From: Alistipes sp.
GTDB taxonomy: Bacteria > Bacteroidota > Bacteroidia > Bacteroidales > Rikenellaceae
Assembly: GCA_017555695.1 (NCBI GenBank)
Contig: JAFZFX010000036.1
Location: 62,001-126,000 of the forward strand
Direction of reading: 5' to 3'
Length of the DNA: 64,000 nucleotides
Within the stretch, counting starts at the first letter, position 1. Each line of letters starts with the position of its first letter. Below the pieces are notes generated by a model. That model did not search any database. It was not told the DNA's origin and was given only the letters and a program-made list of their open reading frames with translations. Position numbers and translations under genes: made by a program. This document shows positions 35,527 to 44,978 of this stretch, one piece after another.

Positions 35527-37709
35527 CGTTTACCTAAAATTAAATCAAATCTCAGCGAGCGACGGCTCATATCTACGCTACGCACCTTAATCCACACATC
35601 CTGACCAAAGACAATGCGGCGGCCCGAAGCACGACCCACAACCTCGAAACGAGTCTCGTCGTAGATGTAGTAGTCACCCTCGATATCGCGCAGGAAGGTG
35701 ACACCCTCGATGTGAGTATCGTCCAACTCGACATATACGCCCCACTCCGACAGACCCGACACATGGCCTTTGAACATCTGGCCAATCTTGTCCTGCATAA
35801 ACTCCACCATCTTGTACTTGATTGATGCGCGTTCAGCCTCCGATGCAATAACCTCACGCTCCGATGCGTTCACGCACTGGCTCTCCAGAGTCTGCTTGTC
35901 AGCCGACTTGCCATCAGCAAGATAACGAGCCAACAGACGATGCACCATCATATCGGGATAACGGCGGATGGGCGAAGTGAAGTGGGTATAATATTTGAAA
36001 GCCAAACCATAGTGGCCTATATTGTCGGTCGTATATAACGCCTTGGCCATACTTCTTACGGCCAAGCTCTGTATAGCATTCTCCTCGGCACGACCCTTGA
36101 CCTCTGCAACGAGTTTATTGATAGCCTTCGCCACAGCACGACCCTTGGTTGCACGGAACTGATAACCGAATCGCATCACAAAGTCGCGGAAACGAACCAG
36201 TTTCTCCTCATTGGGCTCATCGTGTACACGATAGACCATAGCGCGCTGAACCTTGCGACCTCGCTCCTCACGGTAGGCGCAATATTCGGCTACACGGCGA
36301 TTGGCCAACAACATAAACTCCTCAATCATCTGGTTAGCCTCCTGCTGCTCCTTGGTATATACACCCAACGGTTTACCATTATCGTCAAGGATGAACTTGA
36401 ACTCGGCACGCTCGAAGCTAACAGCGCCATTCTTGAATCTACGCTTACGCATTGTCTGCGCCAGGCTGTTCATCACACCAATCTCCTCGGCATAATCGCC
36501 TACACCTGTCTCAATGCGGGCCTGCGCCTCGGCGTAGGTGAATCGGCGGTCAGAGTAGATGACCGTACGACCAAACCACTCTTCCAACACCTCGGCATCC
36601 TCGTTCATCTTGAATACTGCCGAGAAGCAAAGGCTCTCCTCATTGGGACGCAACGAGCAGAGTTCATTCGACAATCGCTCGGGCAGCATCGGCACCGTTC
36701 TATCAACCAAATAGACCGAAGTACCACGCTCATACGCCTCACAATCCAGCACCGAGCCAGGGCGGACATAGTGCGTCACATCGGCGATATGCACACCAAC
36801 CTCCCATAGACCATCCTCAATCTTACGGATTGAGAGTGCATCGTCGAAGTCCTTGGCATCGGCGGGGTCCACCGTGAAGGTGGTAATATCTCTAAAGTCT
36901 CGGCGCTCGGCGTAGTCGGCCTCGGTAATACAGCCATCGATAGCCTCGGCAGCATCGAGAATCTCCTGTTCAAATTTGTAGGGCAGGTCGTACTCGGCCA
37001 ATATGGCGTGCATCTCAGCATCGTTATCGCCCACCTTACCCAAAATATCTATAATCTCTCCACGCGGTGACTTATCCGTCTCACGCCAATCGTTGATGCG
37101 GAAGACCACCTTGTCGCCATCCGACACTGCGGGGTAATCCTTACGCGAGAAGAATATATCCATCGGCAACTTTCGAGAGTCGGGATGTACGAATATGGCC
37201 GAGCGGCTGACCTCGGCAGTACCTACATACTGCTTGCGACTGCGCTCCAGCACGGCAACTACAGCTCCCTCGGGGTTGTCACCCTCGCGGTGAGCCTGGT
37301 GGTGCAACACCACCTCCACCTTATCGCCATCAAGCGCACATCGCATATTGCGCTGATTGACATATATGTCGTGCTCCAGCTCCTCGACCTTGATATAGGC
37401 GGCACCCGAGCCCATCATATCTACCACACCCTCGTAGCGTGGCAACTGCGCAATCGACAGCTGATACTTATCACGACCGTAACTTACAACCACACCCTCG
37501 GCGATGAGCGCCTCGACCACATCGCGCACGATGTAGCGCGCCTCGCGCGAGTTACCACCCGATGCCGACACCAACTGTTTCAACGAGAATACCCTCTCGG
37601 GGAACTCTCTGAACATATTTACTACAAAAGCCTCACGCACACGCTTTGCATCTCCACGAGCCGCAGCGGCACGCTCCTTGCGCGTTTGTTTTTTCTTCAT
37701 CTGTCTCAT
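35523..37709 (-). CDS. rnr: Ribonuclease R
   Basis: Processive 3'-5' exoribonuclease that degrades structured RNA. The 728 residues have an N-terminal winged-helix and two cold-shock domains, the RNB catalytic domain with TVDPADAKDFDDALS (metal-binding Asp cluster) and HYVRPGSVLDCEA, and a C-terminal S1 domain (about residues 645-725). The N-terminus is basic (KKKQTRKERAAAARGDAKR). It overlaps the genes on both sides by 4 bases. Confidence 0.96.
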   Translation of the reverse strand: MRQMKKKQTRKERAAAARGDAKRVREAFVVNMFREFPERVFSLKQLVSASGGNSREARYIVRDVVEALIAEGVVVSYGRDKYQLSIAQLPRYEGVVDMMGSGAAYIKVEELEHDIYVNQRNMRCALDGDKVEVVLHHQAHREGDNPEGAVVAVLERSRKQYVGTAEVSRSAIFVHPDSRKLPMDIFFSRKDYPAVSDGDKVVFRINDWRETDKSPRGEIIDILGKVGDNDAEMHAILAEYDLPYKFEQEILDAAEAIDGCITEADYAERRDFRDITTFTVDPADAKDFDDALSIRKIEDGLWEVGVHIADVTHYVRPGSVLDCEAYERGTSVYLVDRTVPMLPERLSNELCSLRPNEESLCFSAVFKMNEDAEVLEEWFGRTVIYSDRRFTYAEAQARIETGVGDYAEEIGVMNSLAQTMRKRRFKNGAVSFERAEFKFILDDNGKPLGVYTKEQQEANQMIEEFMLLANRRVAEYCAYREERGRKVQRAMVYRVHDEPNEEKLVRFRDFVMRFGYQFRATKGRAVAKAINKLVAEVKGRAEENAIQSLAVRSMAKALYTTDNIGHYGLAFKYYTHFTSPIRRYPDMMVHRLLARYLADGKSADKQTLESQCVNASEREVIASEAERASIKYKMVEFMQDKIGQMFKGHVSGLSEWGVYVELDDTHIEGVTFLRDIEGDYYIYDETRFEVVGRASGRRIVFGQDVWIKVRSVDMSRRSLRFDLILGKR

Positions 37710-38812
37710 TTGTTCAACACATTTAATGCAAGCCTATACATAAACTCCTCGCCTGCGGCCAGAATCTTATCATCAGGCAGATATGTAGCCGTATGCAACT
37801 TGCCCGCTGCGCGTCCTACACCAAGTCGGTAGAAGAGCGCAGGATAGGAGAGCGAATAGTAACCGAAATCGTCGGTTGTCATCCTCATATCGAGATCCAC
37901 GGTCTTAAAGCCAAGGCTCTCCGAGAGAAGCATAGCCTCGTAAGTAAGTTGTACATTGTTCTCCACACAGGGGTATCCCGTCTGCAGTGAACACTCCACT
38001 TCGACATCATATTTATACTCAATCTCCTCGACGATGTTGGCTATCATATCCTTCACCCTTTGGCGCAACTTTTCGCCAAAAGCCGACATCTTGACCGAGA
38101 AGATTGCACTCTCAACCTCCTCTTCGCCGTCGATCTGAGTCTGTACGCTACCCACCGACAAAGAGCAGACATCGCTATTGAGCGTATTGAGTCGCATAAT
38201 CAAGTCAGACATCGCCACCACAGCACTCTTCGTACGCTTGCGCGGCGAATCCACAGACTCCGTGTCGCTGATTGTGAATCTCATCTCATCGGCCGAGGCC
38301 ATAAACTTGCCAGGGCAGAAGCCAATCTCGCCAGCCTCCAACTCTGGGTCGGTGTGCTGACCTATGACGGCTGCGACATTATATTTGCTGAAGGGATTCT
38401 CCTCCATCACCAGCGACGCACCACCAGGCATGCGCTCCTCGGCAGGCTGGAACACCGCGAGCAGTGTACCCTCGAAGTCGCGCTCCATCTGCAGACGCTT
38501 CAACACTCCATACAGCATCGCCGAGTGGCAATCGTGACCACAGGCGTGCATTACGCCCTTATTCTGCGAACTGAACTCCGCACCCGTCATCTCCTCGATG
38601 GGTAGAGCATCCATCTCGGCCCTGAGAACCACACAACGCTCGGCATTGCCTCTACGACCCTCAATGCGTGCCAGAATGCCCGTACCTGCAATAGGACGAA
38701 ACTCTATGCCCATCTCAGAGAGTTGCTCCGAGATGAACTGCGAGGTGAGTCGCTCCTCGAATGAAAGTTCGGGATGACTGTGCAGATGATGACGAAAATC
38801 TTTAACCTCCAT
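37706..38812 (-). CDS. M20D-family amidohydrolase
   Basis: Zinc-dependent amidohydrolase of the N-acyl-L-amino-acid/hippurate hydrolase group. The 368 residues start with HHLHSHPELSFEE and contain the M20D motifs VLRAEMDALPIEE, MHACGHDCHSAMLYG and FQPAEERMPGGA, with the dimerisation domain inserted in the middle. It probably removes an acyl group from an amino acid or peptide conjugate. It lies in the operon between bhmT-like and rnr, sharing 4 bases with rnr. Confidence 0.9.
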   Translation of the reverse strand: MEVKDFRHHLHSHPELSFEERLTSQFISEQLSEMGIEFRPIAGTGILARIEGRRGNAERCVVLRAEMDALPIEEMTGAEFSSQNKGVMHACGHDCHSAMLYGVLKRLQMERDFEGTLLAVFQPAEERMPGGASLVMEENPFSKYNVAAVIGQHTDPELEAGEIGFCPGKFMASADEMRFTISDTESVDSPRKRTKSAVVAMSDLIMRLNTLNSDVCSLSVGSVQTQIDGEEEVESAIFSVKMSAFGEKLRQRVKDMIANIVEEIEYKYDVEVECSLQTGYPCVENNVQLTYEAMLLSESLGFKTVDLDMRMTTDDFGYYSLSYPALFYRLGVGRAAGKLHTATYLPDDKILAAGEEFMYRLALNVLNK

Positions 38813-38821
38813 AACTTCTCC

Positions 38822-39703
38822 TTACTTTACTATCTTGCGGGGACGCCAGCGCGCGGCCACCTTTGCCACATACTCTATATGCGACGGTGTAGTTCCACAG
38901 CATCCGCCTATGATGTTCACCAAACCTGCGCGTGCGATAGCCTCCATCTCCTTGGCGAACTTATTGGCCGCCTGCACGGGCTGACCTGCCGCAGGATAGA
39001 ATATCAGCGGTTTATCGGTTGCCGCCGACAGCACCTTGAGCGAAGCCTCGGCAGCCTTGACGCCATTCGAGCAGTTGAATCCCACGGCGCAAACCTCATC
39101 CATAGGGATATCCTCAAGGAACTTCTCTATCGTAGCACCGCTCGCTACTCGACCCGCGATGCGCGACAGCACAGCCGACACCACAATGGGGATATTCTTA
39201 TCTATCTTGCGACACTCCTCGATGGCGATTGTCACATTCTTGGCATCCATAGCCGTCTCGATGAGAATCATATCCACACCGCCCTCGATAAGACCAGCAA
39301 CAACTGCGGCATAGGCCTCGGCCACAGCCTCGGGCGTAGTATCATTCGCCAGGGTCAGGTTGCGAGAAGTGGGACCTACCGAACCCGCTACATAGCGTTT
39401 ATGCAGTGTTGTTGAGAACTCATCAGCCACACTACGAGCCAACTCAGCACCTGCACGCGCTATCTCGCGCGAGCGTTCTGCAAGGCCATACTGCGCCAGA
39501 CAGAGCGCATCGGCACAAGTGGTAGAGGTGGTGATAATGTCCGCCCCCGCCTCCAGATAGGCACGATGCACACGCTTGACCACCTCGGGCTTCTCAACAT
39601 TGGCCAACTCCAAGCAGCCAGTCACGCCCTCGGCCAAGAGCATAGTACCCATTGCTCCGTCGAGAGTCAAAATTCGACGCCTAATATCTTCTATCAAAGC
39701 CAT
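38822..39703 (-). CDS. Stand-alone homocysteine S-methyltransferase domain (MetH N-terminal type)
   Basis: A 293-residue TIM-barrel enzyme matching the homocysteine-binding domain. It begins LTLDGAMGTMLL and has the zinc ligands as GFNCSNG and GGCCGTTP. Full MetH adds folate, cobalamin and reactivation domains that are absent here, so the protein is either a stand-alone methyltransferase using a donor such as S-methylmethionine or one part of a split methionine synthase. It starts 9 bases after the cyclotransferase gene and ends 9 bases before the M20 gene. Confidence 0.85.
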   Translation of the reverse strand: MALIEDIRRRILTLDGAMGTMLLAEGVTGCLELANVEKPEVVKRVHRAYLEAGADIITTSTTCADALCLAQYGLAERSREIARAGAELARSVADEFSTTLHKRYVAGSVGPTSRNLTLANDTTPEAVAEAYAAVVAGLIEGGVDMILIETAMDAKNVTIAIEECRKIDKNIPIVVSAVLSRIAGRVASGATIEKFLEDIPMDEVCAVGFNCSNGVKAAEASLKVLSAATDKPLIFYPAAGQPVQAANKFAKEMEAIARAGLVNIIGGCCGTTPSHIEYVAKVAARWRPRKIVK

Positions 39704-39712
39704 AATCGATAA

Positions 39713-40501
39713 CTATTTTACAATTTCCACCTCGAAGAGTTTGTTCCACGACTTACCCGTAACGAAAATTCGTCCACCCTCGGCATCGTAGGCAATACCG
39801 TTCAGCACATCGGTCTTGTCGGTTATATCCTCCTCTTTCAATAGGCCCTTAAAGTCTATCACCGCCTCGACAACACCCGTCTGGGGGTTGATTATCACAA
39901 CATAGTCCGTAGTATAGACATTGGCCCAGATCTTGCCGTCAATCCACTCCAGTTCGTTAAGGTAGTTAAGCACCTCGCCACGCATCGTAACAGTAATTTT
40001 GCTCTCGCGCTTGAATGTCTCGGGATTGACCTTGTAGATATCGGCCGTACCATTGGACATATAAAGGCTCTCACCGTCGCTCGTCAGTCCCCAACCCTCG
40101 CCCATATAGCGCAGGTCCTTCTGGTGATTACCCTGCAGGTCGTAGATGTGGACTTTGTTGTTGGTCCAGGTGAGCTGATATACCCTATCTCCCAACACCG
40201 TAATGCCCTCGCCAAACTCACTTTTGGGGAGTCGTGCCAACACCTCGGCCTGGCCACTCTGCAAATCGATCTTCTGCAAGACAGACTTGCCCCACTCGCC
40301 CGTACCTTCCCACATAACGCCATCAACAAACTGCAGTCCCTGCGTATAACTGCTTGTCAGATGGGGATAGACAGCCTTTACGGTATAGGTATATCTTGCA
40401 GGTTCAGCTATCTGTGGCAACGATGTCGTGTTACGCTTGGGCTGCGACGAGCAGGCCACAACCATAACAGACAAAATGACAGCACACAATACTCTTTTCA
40501 T
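39713..40501 (-). CDS. Glutaminyl-peptide cyclotransferase, lipoprotein
   Basis: Plant-type beta-propeller glutamine cyclotransferase that forms N-terminal pyroglutamate on exported proteins. I place the start at 40501, giving 262 residues with a lipoprotein signal MKRVLCAVILSVMVVAC (lipobox VVAC). A longer frame from 40546 would begin upstream of the promoter -7 element at 40524-40531 and would spoil the signal. The mature part contains YTQGLQFVDGVMWEGTGEWG and GWGLTSDGESLYMSNG, typical of PF05096. Sec-exported Bacteroidota proteins often begin with Gln after cleavage, which fits an envelope role. It is the first gene of a five-gene operon. Confidence 0.87.
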   Translation of the reverse strand: MKRVLCAVILSVMVVACSSQPKRNTTSLPQIAEPARYTYTVKAVYPHLTSSYTQGLQFVDGVMWEGTGEWGKSVLQKIDLQSGQAEVLARLPKSEFGEGITVLGDRVYQLTWTNNKVHIYDLQGNHQKDLRYMGEGWGLTSDGESLYMSNGTADIYKVNPETFKRESKITVTMRGEVLNYLNELEWIDGKIWANVYTTDYVVIINPQTGVVEAVIDFKGLLKEEDITDKTDVLNGIAYDAEGGRIFVTGKSWNKLFEVEIVK

Positions 40502-40523
40502 AATTAATAAGGATATTTGGAAA

Positions 40524-40531
40524 CAAATATA
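40524..40531 (-). promoter_or_regulatory. -7 promoter element of the cyclotransferase operon
   Basis: Reverse-strand TATATTTG matches TAnnTTTG 22 bases before the ATG at 40501. No TTTG is seen at the usual 19-base spacing. Confidence 0.6.
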
Positions 40532-40588
40532 ATGTTTTTTTAGCAAACATCACTCCTCTGCGACCGCAAGAAAACAAAACATAGCCAC

Positions 40589-40622
40589 AAAAAAACCGCC
40601 CGACCATTGGCCGAGCGGTTTT
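40589..40622 (-). terminator. Rho-independent terminator of the V-ATPase operon
   Basis: On the reverse strand, stem AAAACCGC(T)CGG...(T)CGGGCGGTTTT is followed by seven T residues, 22 bases after the K subunit stop. Confidence 0.88.
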
Positions 40623-40644
40623 CTATCGATTCCTTTATTCTCGA

Positions 40645-41115
<471 letters not shown>

Positions 41116-41140
41116 TTATTAAATTTAATTTTCGTTTGTA

Positions 41141-43003
41141 TTATTTCTTTTCATTTGTTAAAGGCTCGAATGAGCGTGTACCCATCTCGAAACCTGCATT
41201 TTTATAGAACTCCACAAAGGTGAGTCGCATAGGGTGAACGAACGACGAAATCGACGACATAAAGAGGTTGATTCCGTGACCTACCAACAGGATAGCCGTA
41301 GCACCCAAAATCTGGAAGATAGTACCTACGCCAAACTGGCCAATACCCTGATCCAGGCCGGTAAGACCCAGCGCCAGTGAGTTAAACACCTGCGCCAACA
41401 CACCACCCGAAAGACCGATGGCGAAGAGACGGATGTACGAGAGTACATCGCTCAACAGACCAGTGATGTTGTTGTAAGTATCCCACAGACCACCCATAAA
41501 GTTCACCAACGGGTTGCGCTTGATATCACTCAAGAAGAGCATCAACACAGCACCCACACCCAACATTGCGAAGAACGCAGGCGATGAAGTGGTGAAGAAG
41601 GGGATAACCCAATTGGGGTTGAGCATAGGCAGACCACCTGCAACGCAGCCAGCCAACAGAACTATGAACCAACCCAACTGTGCGAACACCGTTGTGATAC
41701 CGAAGTAACGGGCCTTGAAGCAGATGTTAAGCAACATACCGAAGAGTATCTGCACAACACCCAACGCCAACGCCAGCGAGAAAAAGTCGTTCTGGAAGTC
41801 GAGGAACGGAGAGTCGGCAATATCCTCGTAACCCAACATATTGGGGATACTCAAGCCGAACAACGAACCTGTGTACAAACCAAACAGCGTAGTAGCACCA
41901 CCGCAAATCATTGTCATCAATGACGCCTGACGCATCGCAGCACCACCCTTAACAAAGAGAGCGATACCCAACGCGAGAAGGATAGCACCATAACCCGCAT
42001 CGTTCAAACATATTGCGAAGAACAACATATAGAACGGAGCAAAGAAGGGTGTCAAATCGAGCGTGCCATACTTGGGCAGAGCATACATTCCACCGATAAG
42101 CTCGAAGATACGCGCGAAACGGTTGTTCTTCAACTTAACGGGAGTATCATCCTCGGGTGTAGGCTGTGACTTGAGGTAAACCACGCCGTCGTACTCCTCG
42201 AGCAAGGCATCCACCTCGCCAGACTTGTCCTCCTCGGCCCAGCCCTCCAATACTACGAGCGAACCGTCGGCAGCCTCCTCGGCTGTACCCTTAATCTTAA
42301 CGCCCTGCAACTGACGCTTCAATGCTGCAAGCTCGGCCTCGATGAGCTCGATGCTCGCTGCACAACGAGAGAAATCTGCATTCAATGCCTGAATCTCCTG
42401 GCGTGTACGCTCGGCGTCAGCCTCAGCTGAACGATAATCCATAGCGGGCATCTTCAGCTCCTGCGCATCGATTACAACATCCTCGTCGGGAGTTGTAACA
42501 ACTACAAAGTATACCGAAGCGGCATCGCGATTAATCTCGGCCATAGTGTAGCTCTCGCCCCACACGGCTGACTGCTCGTCAAAAACGCCCTTCGACGCTA
42601 CAAAGAATCGCAAGACAACACCCTGTGCGAGAAGCTTCTCGCGAGCCTCAATCGAGAACTCACCCCAGGGGCGCAAATCCTCTGACATCTTCTCCAGACG
42701 AGCCAGTTCACCCGACAGCGCAGCCTTACGCTGTTGTGCAGCATTGTAAGCCTCAAAAGCCTCAACACCCGAGCCATAAGCCTCGGCCGAAGACGCCATA
42801 GCCTCCGATGCAGCGAAGTCCTGCAAACGCTCAACAGCCTTGGCATAGTGGTCGATATCAGAAACCAACTGACGGTCCTGCTCACGAGGTTCCCAGCCTG
42901 TAGTAGTGATATCCACGAGGCCCAACTCGCGCAAGCGTGCTATAAAATCCTCGCTCTGTGTTGCCATCAACACAAAGTCGTATCGTGACATCTTAACTAT
43001 CAT
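41141..43003 (-). CDS. ntpI: V-type ATPase subunit I (membrane stator, a-like)
   Basis: The 620-residue stator subunit has a soluble N-terminal half (about 1-310) with coiled-coil helices and a C-terminal half of about seven to eight membrane helices, including the YGTLDLTPFFAPFYMLFFAI entry and SDVLSYIRLFAIGLSGGVLA, the helix that carries the conserved Arg facing the rotor. It overlaps subunit D by 4 bases. Confidence 0.95.
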   Translation of the reverse strand: MIVKMSRYDFVLMATQSEDFIARLRELGLVDITTTGWEPREQDRQLVSDIDHYAKAVERLQDFAASEAMASSAEAYGSGVEAFEAYNAAQQRKAALSGELARLEKMSEDLRPWGEFSIEAREKLLAQGVVLRFFVASKGVFDEQSAVWGESYTMAEINRDAASVYFVVVTTPDEDVVIDAQELKMPAMDYRSAEADAERTRQEIQALNADFSRCAASIELIEAELAALKRQLQGVKIKGTAEEAADGSLVVLEGWAEEDKSGEVDALLEEYDGVVYLKSQPTPEDDTPVKLKNNRFARIFELIGGMYALPKYGTLDLTPFFAPFYMLFFAICLNDAGYGAILLALGIALFVKGGAAMRQASLMTMICGGATTLFGLYTGSLFGLSIPNMLGYEDIADSPFLDFQNDFFSLALALGVVQILFGMLLNICFKARYFGITTVFAQLGWFIVLLAGCVAGGLPMLNPNWVIPFFTTSSPAFFAMLGVGAVLMLFLSDIKRNPLVNFMGGLWDTYNNITGLLSDVLSYIRLFAIGLSGGVLAQVFNSLALGLTGLDQGIGQFGVGTIFQILGATAILLVGHGINLFMSSISSFVHPMRLTFVEFYKNAGFEMGTRSFEPLTNEKK

Positions 43004-43608
43004 AGCATAGACCCCTCCGCAGCCTGTTGTTGTCTTGTTTTAACAATCTTCTGTGCCGATTTAGACAGATTCTCCTCATCCTCCATAAATCGCTTAATCT
43101 TACGGATGGCATCCTCATAACCAGGTATCTGCACCTTCTCGTAGAGGTTCACCTTCTGCGTAGTCTTACGACGCGCATAGTCCAGCAGCTCCATCTTGCG
43201 GCTGTAAACCTCGCACTCGATACCCAGACGCGCCAACTGCTTGAGCAACTCGACGCCATCGGCATACCATACCGGTGAGGAGAAGAGGTCGTACTGCTTC
43301 TCTGCGAAGCGTACATCCTCGAGTACCGGCGTACGAACACCCGCAATCTTCTGTGTCGAGAGAACGACATCCTCCACCTTGAGCAGAGTCAGGTCGAACT
43401 CACCCCACAGCGCTACCATATAGTCGTACTTGGCGGTCAAAGCCTCCAGACGCTGCTGATAGTCGCGGGCCGTATCCTTCGCCTTTTTGACCTCGGAGCG
43501 CAGCGCCGACTCCTTACTCTTGATGGTAGGGAGTGCCGTCTGGCGCATCTTCAGCTGCTTGCCGAGTTCGCCGAGCGAAGTTTTATTATATTGAAATTTA
43601 ATTGCCAT
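43000..43608 (-). CDS. ntpD: V-type ATPase subunit D (central stalk)
   Basis: A 202-residue, almost all-helical protein of the V-ATPase D family. It begins IKFQYNKTSLGELGKQLKMRQ, the usual N-terminal coiled-coil helix inserted into the A/B hexamer, and ends with a second long helix (YEDAIRKIKRFMEDEENL). It couples ATP hydrolysis to ring rotation. Position between B and I is standard for this compact cluster type. Confidence 0.93.
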   Translation of the reverse strand: MAIKFQYNKTSLGELGKQLKMRQTALPTIKSKESALRSEVKKAKDTARDYQQRLEALTAKYDYMVALWGEFDLTLLKVEDVVLSTQKIAGVRTPVLEDVRFAEKQYDLFSSPVWYADGVELLKQLARLGIECEVYSRKMELLDYARRKTTQKVNLYEKVQIPGYEDAIRKIKRFMEDEENLSKSAQKIVKTRQQQAAEGSML

Positions 43609-43650
43609 AGTTTATTTATAATTCCTTTTGGCCTAATGTTCCACAGGGTG

Positions 43651-44970
43651 TTACGCCTTCCAGTATTTCTCAATCAACTCAGCCTTGATAGCAACCTCCT
43701 CCTTAGAGAAGTATGCGCCAAAGAGTGTCCACGCTGTGTCGAGCATCTGCTCGATGTCGATATTAACATCGATAGCCAGCAACTTCTCTGAATAGTCGTG
43801 AGCAAACTTCAAAGCACGCTCGTCGTAGTCTGAAAGGTCAAAACCGTTCTCCAACTTTGTCTTTGCATTGGCAGCATCGGCATACAGACGCACGCAGGCG
43901 TTCATTACCTGAGGATGGTCCTCACGAGTCTTCTTACCGATAACCAACTGCTTCAGACGAGAGAGTGAACGGAAGGGGTCTACGATAACCTTACCTGTGT
44001 CAGAGTCGTTACGCAAGAACAACTGACCCTCGGTGATGTAACCCGTGTTATCGGGAATAGCGTGAGTAATATCACCACCCGACAGAGTTGTAACGGCGAT
44101 AATGGTGATAGAACCACCGTTGGGCAACTGTACGGCCTTCTCGTAAATCTTTGCAAGGTCAGAGTAGAGTGAACCAGGCATAGAGTCCTTTGAGGGAATC
44201 TGGTCCATACGGTTAGACACGATAGCGAGCGCATCGGCGTAAAGTGTCATATCGGTCAAAAGTACCAATACCTTCTCACCCTTATCTACTGCGAAGTACT
44301 CGGCAGCAGTCAAAGCCATATCGGGTACGAGCAATCGCTCAACGGGAGGATTCTCGGTTGTGTTCACGAATGATACGATACGGTCCAACGCACCAGCGTT
44401 CTCGAATACCTGCTTAAAGTAGAGGAAGTCGTCGTTTGTAAGACCCATACCACCCAAGATAATCTTGTCGGCCTTTGCACGCAGAGCCACATTTGCCATT
44501 ACGGCGTTGTAGGGCTGATCGGGGTCAGCGAAGAAGGGAATCTTCTGACCTGACACGATGGTATTGTTAAGGTCGATACCTGCGATACCTGTAGCAATCA
44601 ACTCTGAAGGCTGAATACGACGGAAGGGGTTTACTGTAGGACCACCAATCTCGCGCTCCTCACCCTCGATAGGCTCACCGCCCTCCAGAGGCTCACCGTA
44701 AGCGTTGAAGAAACGACCTGCGAGGTTGTCCGATACACGCAACTTGGGTGCCTCACCGTGGAATACCACCTCTGAGTCAGTAGCCAAGCCCTCTGTTCCG
44801 GCAAATACCTGCAGAGTAACATTCTCACCCATAATCTTTACCACCTGAGCCAACTTACCGCCTACGGTAGCCAACTCGTCGTTACCTACGCCTGTAGCAC
44901 GCAGCGTGATGGTAGCCTTGGTGATATTATCAATCTTTGTATATACTTTCTGAAATGCTCTTGTTGTCAT
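43651..44970 (-). CDS. ntpB: V-type ATPase subunit B (regulatory nucleotide-binding subunit)
   Basis: Non-catalytic partner of subunit A in the hexameric head. The 439 residues contain GGPTVNPFRRIQPSELI, TGIAGIDLNNTIVSGQKIPFF in place of a true Walker A, VLVLLTDMTLYADALA and the PSKDSMPGSLYSDLAKIYEKA region. It begins 8 bases after subunit A. Confidence 0.96.
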   Translation of the reverse strand: MTTRAFQKVYTKIDNITKATITLRATGVGNDELATVGGKLAQVVKIMGENVTLQVFAGTEGLATDSEVVFHGEAPKLRVSDNLAGRFFNAYGEPLEGGEPIEGEEREIGGPTVNPFRRIQPSELIATGIAGIDLNNTIVSGQKIPFFADPDQPYNAVMANVALRAKADKIILGGMGLTNDDFLYFKQVFENAGALDRIVSFVNTTENPPVERLLVPDMALTAAEYFAVDKGEKVLVLLTDMTLYADALAIVSNRMDQIPSKDSMPGSLYSDLAKIYEKAVQLPNGGSITIIAVTTLSGGDITHAIPDNTGYITEGQLFLRNDSDTGKVIVDPFRSLSRLKQLVIGKKTREDHPQVMNACVRLYADAANAKTKLENGFDLSDYDERALKFAHDYSEKLLAIDVNIDIEQMLDTAWTLFGAYFSKEEVAIKAELIEKYWKA

Positions 44971-44978
44971 AACTGCCT

